Part shown: in pieces, positions 1 to 7,698 of the stretch
Layout of the letters: every line of letters starts with the position of its first letter
How positions within the stretch are numbered: the first letter of the stretch is position 1
Source: a virus
DNA: 27,547 bases
IMG/VR virus record: IMGVR_UViG_3300037502_002660
Location: 1-27,547 of that record
Reading direction: 5' to 3' (one strand)
Position numbers and translations under genes: made by a program
The notes under the pieces: model-generated
Database searches by the model: none
Told to the model about the DNA's origin: nothing
What the model saw: the letters and a program-made list of their open reading frames with translations, nothing else

Positions 1-2694
1 AATCTTGAACAGAAACTTGCTGACTTACTAGACACCCGCGATTTCCACCCCGAAATGTTGGGCAAAGACGGTCGTCCGTCTGATGCAGACAAAGCCAAAA
101 CATTCAGTTTTGATTATGTAAGCAGCACAGGCAAAAATTACGGAACCATGGTTGTTATCTTGGGCGCTGACAATGAGATGTACATCATGTATGGCGATAA
201 TCTAGGCAAAACAATCGAGGATCCCGAAGACCGTAGTGAATTTTTTGATTTCCAACAGCAACTCAGCGATTTGGCCAACCGCAATCGTTGGACAGCCACT
301 CTCGCAGATATCAGCAAGCTCAAGCGAGTACAAGCCGGTATTGCTGCTATCAAAGAAGGCCTTTTTGAAGGATACTACGGCACACGCCGAATCAGCTACG
401 CAGGCGAACCTACCGAAGCTCGACTAATGATCAAACACAATCGGACCCTAGGCGAAAATGACGCACGATTCCGATATGTTGAAAGTATTTTTATTGAAAC
501 TGCTGATGGCGAGCGTTTCAAGCTTCCATACACAAACATGACCGGTGCACGAGCCATGCTTGAACATGTACGTCAAGGTGGTAAACCTTACGACATTCGT
601 GGCAACCATATCTGCGAAATGGTCACAGAACTCAAGGTCCTAAATCGTTTCAATCGTGCAGCTGGTACTCGCATGATGGAAGGTGTTACTCAACAAATTG
701 TTGAACAAGCCCAACAGTATTACAGCAAGTTGCGAGAAAGTCTCAAGCATCTTGGTAGTAGCCGCGGGTACAACACATATTTTGAAAGCTGGCATCCGCT
801 GGACGTTCAAGAACAAGAAAGCTTGGTAGAAGATATCAAGACCATGTTCATTGAACAAACATTAGACACACGTATCGAAGCCGCACTTCCGTTGCTGGCT
901 AGAATACAGCAACAAGGAAATGATATGAAAGAAGCAGAAATTTTTGAAAGCTGGATTAACAATCTAGCCGAGGGCACCTGGAACTTACCAGAGACTCCTG
1001 AGCAAGTTGCCAAACTAAAAGAACTCATGAGCAAAGAACTTATTGTTGGTCCCGATGCTACCAACGCTACTGAGCAATTATATGACTTGGTAGGCGACGA
1101 TCAGTTGTTTGATCGTCTTGGTGATCTAGCTCAACGTGATCCACGAGCAAACGCCTGGAACGACACAGACGTTATGAATCGACTACGTGAATTGGGCATT
1201 GAAACAGAAACACAAGCACCTGCTGGTGCCGAAGATGACGTAGCACCAGCTGACTCAACTGCTGCACCTGCTGCACCTGCACCAGTGCCTCAACAACCTG
1301 TTGCAGAAGAACTCAATGCCATGCGCAAAGCAGCCGGATTGCCAGTGGTAGAAGGTCGCATACTCGACGAAGGCGGCGAAACATTAGGTCATATCATGGA
1401 TCGTTTCAAACACGAAATTGACCAGTTTGAAAAAGGTGGCGATCTGGACGACGATTTGTACTATGCCTTGTTTGACTACTACTCAGACCACGGTGAAATT
1501 CCCTACGGCATTGCCAAGGGTCGTGATGGAGATCCGTTTGAATGGGTAACAGATAGACTAGATCAAGAACTGGGCACAGGCAACCATGCTCTACGCCAGG
1601 TGCCCGAAGCTGACGTTACCGCTACTTTTGAAGCTGATGCTGCTGCTGTGTTTGGCGAAGGCACAGGTTGTAATCACACCATGGAAGGTGAGTATTGCCC
1701 TGAGCACGGTCTCATGGAATGTGGCAGCTACATGGAAAGCATGGGCGGTACAGTGGCTGGTGCTGTTGCTCCAATGGAAGAAGGCGCTGAAGACAGAGAT
1801 AAACACTACTACCTACGTAATAACATCTGGAGAGTCATGGACGGTGACGAACTAGTACACGAATATACGCCCGACCGTTATGAAGTTGTTGGCGCCAAAA
1901 AGTTATTGGCTCAGTTTGACGATGAAGGCTACGATGTTACACACGTTATAAGCCCAATGGGAACTGTTACATACTTGTATGGCCAACCAGAAGACGACAT
2001 AGACGAAGGTGTTGTGGGCAACATGTTCAACAAAGCCAAAAGCATGTTTACAAAACCGGCACCAGCGGCAGCACCAGCTCAACAGGCAGCCCCGGCAGCC
2101 CCGGCAGCTCGACCAGCTGTAGTTCCAGATGCGGCCACACAAGCAAGAATTGCAGCCGCCCCACAAGGGTATGATCCAAACACTGGCAAGCCACAAGTTG
2201 CTGCCAAAGCCGCACCTGGCGCAGTAGCAAAAGGTGGCACAATGGACATGACTAAAAAAGTCACACCAGCAGCAAAACCAGCAGCACCAGCTCCTGCGGC
2301 ACCGGGCGGAGTTCAAGGTATCAAGAACAATGTTGATGTTAACACATTACAAAAGTTCAATGGCATAGTGGATGTAACACCTAAAATAAAACCGCAAATC
2401 AAAGACGCCAAAGGCAGAACTTGGACAAAAACAACTGCTGGGTGGACAATGGATGGGTCAAACAGAACTATTGGTCGCCAAGACAGCACATATCAATCAT
2501 TTGATGATGCATGGCGTGTGGCCAATGGTGCTCAACCTGGCAACGTAGGTGTTCCAGGAGCGCAACAACCAGCGGTAGCCGAAGGCAATGACGATCCCAT
2601 AAACAGCAACAGTGCAATTACTGGTGCCTACTATGAAAGCAAATCTGATGATGCATTGCTGGCTAGAATAAAAAGCCTGGCCATGATCAAGTGA
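1..2694 (+). CDS. Large conserved phage protein of unknown function, 5' end outside the window
   Basis: The reading frame is open from base 1 and stops at TGA 2692-2694, so the gene is 5'-partial (897 residues visible). The first in-window ATG (55) is probably internal, because the frame upstream of it codes sensibly. The N-terminal two thirds is globular and acidic. A Cys/His cluster around 1669-1730 (C-x-H, then CPEHG, then a further Cys) could bind zinc. An Ala/Pro-rich low-complexity linker lies at about 2056-2310, followed by a small C-terminal domain ending in a charged helix. I recall similar proteins among aquatic T4-like phages with no assigned role; position and size would suit a virion or virion-associated protein, but nothing here proves that. 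Coding is certain, function is unknown. Confidence 0.85.
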   Translation, partial: NLEQKLADLLDTRDFHPEMLGKDGRPSDADKAKTFSFDYVSSTGKNYGTMVVILGADNEMYIMYGDNLGKTIEDPEDRSEFFDFQQQLSDLANRNRWTATLADISKLKRVQAGIAAIKEGLFEGYYGTRRISYAGEPTEARLMIKHNRTLGENDARFRYVESIFIETADGERFKLPYTNMTGARAMLEHVRQGGKPYDIRGNHICEMVTELKVLNRFNRAAGTRMMEGVTQQIVEQAQQYYSKLRESLKHLGSSRGYNTYFESWHPLDVQEQESLVEDIKTMFIEQTLDTRIEAALPLLARIQQQGNDMKEAEIFESWINNLAEGTWNLPETPEQVAKLKELMSKELIVGPDATNATEQLYDLVGDDQLFDRLGDLAQRDPRANAWNDTDVMNRLRELGIETETQAPAGAEDDVAPADSTAAPAAPAPVPQQPVAEELNAMRKAAGLPVVEGRILDEGGETLGHIMDRFKHEIDQFEKGGDLDDDLYYALFDYYSDHGEIPYGIAKGRDGDPFEWVTDRLDQELGTGNHALRQVPEADVTATFEADAAAVFGEGTGCNHTMEGEYCPEHGLMECGSYMESMGGTVAGAVAPMEEGAEDRDKHYYLRNNIWRVMDGDELVHEYTPDRYEVVGAKKLLAQFDDEGYDVTHVISPMGTVTYLYGQPEDDIDEGVVGNMFNKAKSMFTKPAPAAAPAQQAAPAAPAARPAVVPDAATQARIAAAPQGYDPNTGKPQVAAKAAPGAVAKGGTMDMTKKVTPAAKPAAPAPAAPGGVQGIKNNVDVNTLQKFNGIVDVTPKIKPQIKDAKGRTWTKTTAGWTMDGSNRTIGRQDSTYQSFDDAWRVANGAQPGNVGVPGAQQPAVAEGNDDPINSNSAITGAYYESKSDDALLARIKSLAMIK

Positions 2695-2702
2695 TTTAAA
2701 TA
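2695..2702 (+). promoter_or_regulatory. TTTAAATA late-promoter-like box
   Basis: TTTAAATA matches 7 of 8 bases of the T4 late consensus TATAAATA. It ends 5 nt before the second ATG (2708) of the following gene and overlaps the first ATG (2702). No Shine-Dalgarno site is visible. Similar boxes precede four other operon-head genes in the window. Function is inferred. Confidence 0.35.
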
Positions 2703-3289
2703 TGGGCATGCTGAATTTTAGTAATGCCCAACAAATCCTCCCCACAGTCTGGCGATTGCCAGACTTTTTCTTGGACTATGAATCTGTGCAGCGCAGTTAT
2801 CGCAGCGCAGAGCAAGCATGGACCACACAGTATCCCAACCGTTTACTGACTCCTTGGGGGTCCAACGCCATGCTAGAGTCTGCGCTATCGCAAGCACCTG
2901 ATCAGATCAAACAACTAACTGGACAAGCGGTGCAACAGCAAGTGATCTATTCCAGCATTGACTTGAGTGGCAGTCAAATCATGATGCATAGGTTACACAA
3001 GGATATCAAATGCTTTATACAAGTGTTCATGGGCGCAGAACCCGCTCCTGAAATGTCAAGTGTGTTCTGCAATAACTTAACTGTAAATGCAGATCACCCT
3101 GAAGATTACGCAGACATATCTGAATTCAAGCCTGAAGACTTGGTCAAAATAAAATACCGTCCCAACGAAGCCTGGTTAATGATCAATCAACCTAGATGTT
3201 TCTTTGGAACGGCATATGAAGTTGCACCTAACTCGGTGCGCGAAACTGTTAACTTACACTTTGGCGCGGAACTGCCAGCAAGCACTTAA
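2702..3289 (+). CDS. 2OG-Fe(II) oxygenase-like protein lacking the distal histidine
   Basis: 195 aa. The C-terminal half has the layout of a phage 2-oxoglutarate/Fe(II) dioxygenase: an HKD triad (H99, D101) in a beta-strand context, then about 65 residues on a CFFGT segment, and R180 in a VRETVNLHFG strand that would bind 2-oxoglutarate. In related enzymes the middle segment usually reads F/W-H-G, giving the third iron ligand; here the position is Phe (F168). The protein may be non-catalytic or bind metal differently. The start could be ATG 2702 or ATG 2708; neither has a Shine-Dalgarno site, and the TTTAAATA box sits better with 2708. The last 36 bases overlap the end of the convergent oxygenase gene. 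Substrate unknown. Confidence 0.6.
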   Translation: MGMLNFSNAQQILPTVWRLPDFFLDYESVQRSYRSAEQAWTTQYPNRLLTPWGSNAMLESALSQAPDQIKQLTGQAVQQQVIYSSIDLSGSQIMMHRLHKDIKCFIQVFMGAEPAPEMSSVFCNNLTVNADHPEDYADISEFKPEDLVKIKYRPNEAWLMINQPRCFFGTAYEVAPNSVRETVNLHFGAELPAST

Positions 3290-3799
3290 TCTAGTACCGG
3301 TGATAGTGTCTGCATGATGCTCTTTGAGATCAGTGTTTAAGTTGATGTAGCCTGTGTTGGGAACAAAATCAAAACGTGTGCGCGGGTCGCTGTGTGTAAA
3401 CTCAGTACCATGCACATCTCCGTGTGTCCACAAGTACACTTGATAAGTTACCACCAGTAATTCTGCATCACTGTGATAAGGGCAATGCCATCCACTGAGA
3501 TCCAGCCACATCTTGCATTCTGCAGGCATCAGCTTGAGGCCAGTAATCTTTTCTAGTTCAGGCATGATTGTGGGAGCCATAGACTGAATCTTGTGCAACA
3601 TAGGGCTGTTTGGTGTCAACTGCAAACGATACTCCAAGCAGTCAGGGTGGCGGTGCCACGAGTCTGTATGATTTAAGTGTGTTGTGGATAATTCTTGGAA
3701 TGTGTCCGGACCAAAGCAATTTTTCACGCTCCAAAGTTGATTAGCAACAGATTGGACTTCTGCGTCTGAATCGTAAATGTGGTGTGTTGTCATAGTCAT
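3254..3799 (-). CDS. 2OG-Fe(II) oxygenase-like protein
   Basis: 181 aa. The C-terminal half carries the expected iron and co-substrate motifs: YHSD (H109, D111), a distal His pair (H161/H162) in KEHHAD, and R170 in TGTRLSACWQFR. The family hydroxylates or demethylates proteins, nucleic acids or small molecules using O2 and 2-oxoglutarate; the substrate here is unknown. It lies 27 nt downstream of the minus-strand glycosyltransferase-like gene. A TAAATA box sits directly before the start, and the second ATG (3793-3791) is 7 nt from it, so initiation may occur there. No Shine-Dalgarno site is seen. Its 3' end overlaps the neighbouring convergent gene by 36 nt, and both proteins share the same fold signature. 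Confidence 0.7.
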   Translation of the reverse strand: MTMTTHHIYDSDAEVQSVANQLWSVKNCFGPDTFQELSTTHLNHTDSWHRHPDCLEYRLQLTPNSPMLHKIQSMAPTIMPELEKITGLKLMPAECKMWLDLSGWHCPYHSDAELLVVTYQVYLWTHGDVHGTEFTHSDPRTRFDFVPNTGYINLNTDLKEHHADTITGTRLSACWQFRAKV

Positions 3800-3800
3800 A

Positions 3801-3808
3801 TATTTACT
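3801..3808 (-). promoter_or_regulatory. AGTAAATA late-promoter-like box
   Basis: On the minus strand AGTAAATA lies 1 nt before the first ATG and 7 nt before the second in-frame ATG of the 2OG oxygenase gene. It matches 6 of 8 bases of the T4 late consensus. Function is inferred from position and from recurrence of the motif. Confidence 0.35.
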
Positions 3809-3826
3809 AGTAAAAACCAGCAGTTG

Positions 3827-5167
3827 TTACATTTTGGTTTGCTCTAACGCAAATGGTGAATGAATAAACTGTTGTATATCTTTCAGTTGTTGCTGAGGCA
3901 ACGCCATGATCACGCTAAAGTTGTGCTCAACAACATCTCTCAATCGGGCATACACTGACCTTGGATCTTCGGTATTCTTTAGCCTAACGATTTGTTCCCA
4001 GGCCATTTCGTAACGTTTTTTGTTGTCCAGCTCGTTGTCGTAGCTTTCGTCAATGATGTCACTGTGGAATGTACGGAAACCTAAACTATGCAATCGTGCT
4101 AGCAGTCCAGCGCTACCAACCATAATAAAGATACGTTTGGCAAACAAACACTTGGCTGTTTTTTCAGTCAAGAACGACGCCTGACCAATGTCTGACGTTT
4201 CGCAAACAATACTGTACCAACTGGATTGGTATATTCCCCAAGGAACAATACAGCTCATGGGAACGTTATCTCCGGGGATGTCAAAGCCTGGACGATGAAC
4301 AAGGTTTACACTGTACTGCCCCCTTGCGTCAAGGTCTTTGGTTTGATCTTTGAATTGTGTCACAATCGGATCTTCAAGGCCTGCTAGTGCTGGACTCTGG
4401 TAGCGATCTATGGTTCCGTGCGCAGCAAAGCCTTTTGGGTCAATCTGTTTGATCAATGTTGTGTCATTGAAATACGGACTTGGTTGAAGGTTAACAATGC
4501 ATTGGTCCATGAAGTCTGACTCTAATAGACGATACATCAAATACAGCCGGCTAGTTTTGACGGTGCCAGCAAGCACATCAAACATGTATTTTCTGAATGG
4601 GGTATTGTATTCGTTGATATCCAGATGCTGGTTTGCGTTGACAACATAGTTAAAAAAACTCAGCTGATTTGAATAAAATCTATCTGTTGGCGGATTGGTG
4701 TAAGACATATGACCGGCAAATACACATTTGATCTTGTCGTTGTGAACAGCATAGTTTATGTCTCCATAGATGCGTGGCCACCAGTTGTTCATTTGCTCAG
4801 TAGAGTAGGTAATAATAAGGTCTGCCCAATTTAATGCCAGGTCTACAATCTCGTTTGGATAGCCTTGGATAGGGCCAGAATCAGACACTTGCCCACTAGC
4901 AAGATGCCGCCTAACATGCTCGTAGAACAAGATAGCAACCTTTTTGCGTTGGTCTTTGCTAAAGTTGATCTCGTTGGCATTAGGTGGTCGAACACCACGG
5001 TAGATTTCTGCTTTGGGGAAGAACTCAATGCCTTGCTGTAGTGCATAGGCATACTCCCACCAAGTGTGGGGGTCCCACACAAACCATTCAGTCTGGTCTT
5101 TCATCGCAGGGTTGCTGGCCCACACGCAATTGTGAGTGTCGTAGATGTAAAAGGCGTTGTTCTCCAT
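3827..5167 (-). CDS. Glycosyltransferase-like protein (GT-B/fucosyltransferase-like C-terminal region)
   Basis: 446 aa. The C-terminal third (about residues 315-395) has the pattern seen in fucosyltransferase-like GT-B proteins of phages: a YSIVCET strand, FLTEKTAKCLFAKR, then a hydrophobic strand ending in VGSAGLLARLHSLGF, and IDESYD. In such proteins the E-K-T-x-K segment contacts the nucleotide-sugar phosphates. The N-terminal region is probably an acceptor-binding domain and has no motif I can name. Starts at ATG 5167 with no Shine-Dalgarno site; an AATAAGTA box ends 5 nt upstream. It heads a two-gene minus-strand unit with the oxygenase. It is distinct in sequence from the glycosyltransferases at 11-18 kb. 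Donor and acceptor are unknown. Confidence 0.6.
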   Translation of the reverse strand: MENNAFYIYDTHNCVWASNPAMKDQTEWFVWDPHTWWEYAYALQQGIEFFPKAEIYRGVRPPNANEINFSKDQRKKVAILFYEHVRRHLASGQVSDSGPIQGYPNEIVDLALNWADLIITYSTEQMNNWWPRIYGDINYAVHNDKIKCVFAGHMSYTNPPTDRFYSNQLSFFNYVVNANQHLDINEYNTPFRKYMFDVLAGTVKTSRLYLMYRLLESDFMDQCIVNLQPSPYFNDTTLIKQIDPKGFAAHGTIDRYQSPALAGLEDPIVTQFKDQTKDLDARGQYSVNLVHRPGFDIPGDNVPMSCIVPWGIYQSSWYSIVCETSDIGQASFLTEKTAKCLFAKRIFIMVGSAGLLARLHSLGFRTFHSDIIDESYDNELDNKKRYEMAWEQIVRLKNTEDPRSVYARLRDVVEHNFSVIMALPQQQLKDIQQFIHSPFALEQTKM

Positions 5168-5172
5168 TGTTG

Positions 5173-5180
5173 TACTTATT
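5173..5180 (-). promoter_or_regulatory. AATAAGTA late-promoter-like box
   Basis: Minus-strand AATAAGTA followed by CAACA and then the ATG of the glycosyltransferase-like gene. Almost the same arrangement (CATAAGTA, TCAACA, ATG) occurs before the glycosyltransferase at 16593. No Shine-Dalgarno sequence lies in between. Confidence 0.35.
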
Positions 5181-5204
5181 GAACAAAAAAGTTTGCCTTT
5201 TGTA

Positions 5205-5233
5205 TTGTGATGCTAAATAAAAGCGTATACAAT
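5205..5233 (+). promoter_or_regulatory. Possible sigma70-type promoter for gp32
   Basis: TTGTGA (5205-5210), 17 nt, TACAAT (5228-5233). This is 4 of 6 and 5 of 6 matches to consensus. It would give an mRNA leader of about 75 nt before the gp32 ATG. A TAAATA string also lies in the spacer, so a late-type promoter is an alternative. Tentative. Confidence 0.3.
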
Positions 5234-5259
5234 ACAACTTGTATGCACAGGCAACTAAC

Positions 5260-5275
5260 ATCTAAATTTTTAGAT
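5260..5275 (+). promoter_or_regulatory. Hairpin in the gp32 leader
   Basis: ATCTAAA pairs with TTTAGAT around a 2-nt loop (or 6 bp with a 4-nt loop) about 40 nt before the gp32 start. The leader also holds two copies of AGGCAACT, at 5249-5256 and 5289-5296. T4 gp32 represses its own translation through a structured leader, so a similar role is possible but not shown. Confidence 0.25.
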
Positions 5276-5314
5276 AGGCATATAACATAGGCAACTTATC
5301 AAGGAGAATATACT

Positions 5315-6313
5315 ATGGCATCATTAGCAGAAATTCGCGCACGTTTACAGGCAGCAGAAAACAAAGGAAAAGAAGGTAGCACCGGAGGCGGTGACCGCAG
5401 CATTTATCCACACTGGAACATGGAAGAAGGCCAAAGCGCCACACTACGCTTCCTCCCAGATGGCAATCCCAAAAACACTTTCTTCTGGCAAGAACGAGCA
5501 ATGATTCGTCTACCCTTCAACGGCGTCAAAGGCGAAATGGACTCCAAGCAAGTTATGGTTCAAGTACCTTGCGTGGAAATGTGGGGCGAAACCTGCCCTA
5601 TCTTGACAGAAGTGCGCACATGGTTCAAGGACAAGAGTCTTGAAGACATGGGTCGCAAATACTGGAAGAAGCGTTCTTACATCTTCCAAGGCTTCGTTCG
5701 TGAGAACCCACTGAGCGATGACACTACCCCAGAGAACCCAATCCGTAAGTTCATCATTGGTCCTCAAATCTTCACCACCATTAAAGGTGCGTTGATGGAT
5801 CCTGAACTGGAAGAACTGCCAACTGACTACCTGCGTGGCCTGGATTTCCGTATCAGCAAAGGCTCAAAAGGTGGCTTTGCTGACTACAACGGAAGCAAGT
5901 GGGCACGTAAAGAGTCTGCTCTTACTGAAGAAGAACAAGCTGCCGTTGAGAAGCACGGCTTGTTTGACTTGAGCACATTCCTGCCCAAGAAGCCAGGCGA
6001 AGTTGAACTCAAGGTCATCAAGGAGATGTTTGAAGCATCTGTTGACGGTCAACCGTACGACACAGAGCGTTGGGGACAGTACTTCCGTCCTGCTGGTGTA
6101 AATGCACCGGGCGGCAGCACAGGCTCCGAAGACGCCGCTCCTGCAGCCGCTCCTGCTCCTGTAGCAAGCAAGCCTGCTGTGACTGACGATGATCCTCCGT
6201 TTGACACAGACGAAGGTACTACCGCGGCCTCTGCTCCTGTAGCAAAGCCTGCCGGTGATAGCAAGAACGCACAAGACATTCTTGCTATGATCCGCGCACG
6301 TCAGGCCAAGTAA
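5315..6313 (+). CDS. 32: gp32-like single-stranded DNA-binding protein
   Basis: 332 aa. In T4, gp32 coats ssDNA at forks and recombination intermediates and recruits UvsY and UvsX. Here a short basic N-terminal helix (SLAEIRARLQA) corresponds to the cooperativity region. The core follows with ATLRFLPDG, FFWQER, IRLPF and a CVEMWGETCPI segment whose two cysteines recall the T4 zinc region, although the full H-C-C-C set is not obvious. From about residue 265 comes an Ala/Pro-rich acidic tail containing DDDPPFD, then a basic end IRARQAK. The start is fixed by a strong AAGGAG (5301-5306). A terminator follows and then uvsX, so the recombination genes are clustered. The tail end resembles the N-terminal helix, which is unusual. 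Confidence 0.85.
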   Translation: MASLAEIRARLQAAENKGKEGSTGGGDRSIYPHWNMEEGQSATLRFLPDGNPKNTFFWQERAMIRLPFNGVKGEMDSKQVMVQVPCVEMWGETCPILTEVRTWFKDKSLEDMGRKYWKKRSYIFQGFVRENPLSDDTTPENPIRKFIIGPQIFTTIKGALMDPELEELPTDYLRGLDFRISKGSKGGFADYNGSKWARKESALTEEEQAAVEKHGLFDLSTFLPKKPGEVELKVIKEMFEASVDGQPYDTERWGQYFRPAGVNAPGGSTGSEDAAPAAAPAPVASKPAVTDDDPPFDTDEGTTAASAPVAKPAGDSKNAQDILAMIRARQAK

Positions 6314-6328
6314 TATATAATTACTTCA

Positions 6329-6360
6329 TACAAGGGCGCAATGCCCTTGTATTCTTTTTT
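6329..6360 (+). terminator. Rho-independent terminator after gp32
   Basis: A perfect 9-bp stem, TACAAGGGC / GCCCTTGTA (6329-6337 and 6343-6351), with loop GCAAT and a T-rich tail TTCTTTTTT. It separates gp32 from uvsX, so gp32 can be expressed at a higher level than the downstream genes. Confidence 0.88.
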
Positions 6361-6373
6361 CTATAGGTGAACT

Positions 6374-7435
6374 ATGGGTAAACCATTTGACATTTCAAAA
6401 TTCCGCAAGGAAATCACAAAAAGCATCGACGGTCTAAGTATCGGCTTCAACGACCCTACAGACTGGATCAGCACAGGCAACTATGCCTTGAATTATCTTA
6501 TCTCTGGAGACTTTAACAAAGGTGTTCCGCTGGGCAAGGTAACTGTGTTTGCTGGCGAATCGGGTGCAGGCAAGAGCTACATCTGCTCAGGCAACATTAT
6601 CAAGAACGCACAAGAGCAAGGCATCTATGTTGTGCTGATTGACTCAGAAAACGCACTAGACGAAGCTTGGCTGCATGCACTTGGTGTAAGCACAGACGAA
6701 AGCAAGCTCTTGAAGTTGAGCATGGCCATGATTGATGACGTGGCAAAAACTATTGCTACATTCATGAGCGATTACAAAGCCTTGCCCGATGGTGAGCGTC
6801 CCAAGGTCATGTTTGTTATTGACAGTTTGGGCATGTTGTTGACTCCCACAGACATTAACCAGTTTGAAGCAGGCGAAATGAAGGGTGATCTTGGCCGTAA
6901 GCCAAAAGCTCTCACTGCCTTGGTGCGTAACTGTGTGAACATGTTTGGTTCATACAATGTAGGCTTGGTTTGTACCAATCACACATACGCATCGCAAGAT
7001 ATGTTTGACCCCGATGATAAAATCTCAGGCGGTCAGGGTTTCATCTACGCCAGCTCTATTGTGGTTGCCATGCGCAAACTCAAGCTCAAAGAGGACGAAG
7101 ACGGTAACAAAGTTACAGACGTTATGGGTATTCGTAGTGCCTGTAAAGTCATGAAAACTCGCTATGCAAAACCCTTTGAAGGTGTGCAGGTCAAGATTCC
7201 TTATGAACAAGGCATGAGCCCATACAGCGGCCTAGTTGACTTGGCTGAGAAGAAAGGCATGCTCAAAAAGGACGGTAATCGACTGATGTTTGTGACCAGT
7301 GAAGGCGAGATCATCAAACAGTTCCGTAAAGCATGGGAAGCCAATGAAGAAGGCTGCCTTGACAAGATCATGGCAGACTTTGCAAATCAATCTGACAAGG
7401 TAAGTACCACTGAAAGTGACAGCGAGGAGGAATAA
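6374..7435 (+). CDS. uvsX: UvsX-like RecA-family recombinase
   Basis: 353 aa. ATP-dependent strand exchange protein of T4-type recombination-dependent replication. Walker A GESGAGKS is at residues 61-68 and Walker B KVMFVIDSLG at about 144-153. These are followed by the L1/L2-side segments with GLVCTNHTYAS and KISGGQGFIYAS, which are characteristic of UvsX. The C-terminus is acidic (ESDSEEE), as in other UvsX/RecA proteins where the tail moderates DNA binding. Length is close to T4 UvsX (about 390), slightly short. The ATG at 6374 is preceded by AGGTGA. Its stop overlaps the next start (TAATG), indicating translational coupling with the small acidic protein, radical SAM gene and uvsY-like gene downstream. 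Confidence 0.93.
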   Translation: MGKPFDISKFRKEITKSIDGLSIGFNDPTDWISTGNYALNYLISGDFNKGVPLGKVTVFAGESGAGKSYICSGNIIKNAQEQGIYVVLIDSENALDEAWLHALGVSTDESKLLKLSMAMIDDVAKTIATFMSDYKALPDGERPKVMFVIDSLGMLLTPTDINQFEAGEMKGDLGRKPKALTALVRNCVNMFGSYNVGLVCTNHTYASQDMFDPDDKISGGQGFIYASSIVVAMRKLKLKEDEDGNKVTDVMGIRSACKVMKTRYAKPFEGVQVKIPYEQGMSPYSGLVDLAEKKGMLKKDGNRLMFVTSEGEIIKQFRKAWEANEEGCLDKIMADFANQSDKVSTTESDSEEE

Positions 7436-7698
7436 TGCATTCACACATTGCCAATGAAATTTGGAGCGAGCTCAAGAGATATGTAAACACTGTTGATCGT
7501 AGCGAAGCTGCGGAAACCCTGGTTTCGATCTTGATCGACAACGACGAAGATCCAGAAACCATAAGAGACACGTTCAAACATGACTCGGACATAAAACTTG
7601 CACTTACCAGCTACCTCGACGACAACTCTTTTGATGAAGAAGAGGAAGAGGAAGAGTACATTGACGAAGACGACTACAACGCCGATGACGAATGGTAA
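7435..7698 (+). CDS. Small acidic protein encoded directly after UvsX
   Basis: 87 aa. The N-terminal half is predicted helical (SHIANEIWSELKRYV onward). The C-terminus is extremely acidic, with an unbroken run of seven Glu followed by Asp/Tyr residues. ATG 7435 overlaps the uvsX stop as TAATG and is preceded by GAGGAGG, so the start is well supported. An acidic tail could mimic DNA or bind a recombination protein; its coupling to uvsX favours a recombination accessory role, but this is inference. Small genes beside uvsX occur in other aquatic T4-like phages. The 3' end overlaps the next gene by 14 nt. Confidence 0.75.
   Translation: MHSHIANEIWSELKRYVNTVDRSEAAETLVSILIDNDEDPETIRDTFKHDSDIKLALTSYLDDNSFDEEEEEEEYIDEDDYNADDEW

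Noticed and set aside
1903-2316. A 137-residue Cys/Trp-rich open frame on the minus strand
   Set aside because: It lies opposite the Ala/Pro-rich part of the large plus-strand gene; its composition is a by-product of GCA/CCA codons on the other strand and it has no ribosome site.
7598-7684. Longer version of the radical SAM gene starting at 7598 or 7634
   Set aside because: The extra residues (runs of Lys/Arg/Thr) are the frame-shifted reading of the acidic tail of the preceding gene; domain similarity begins after ATG 7685.
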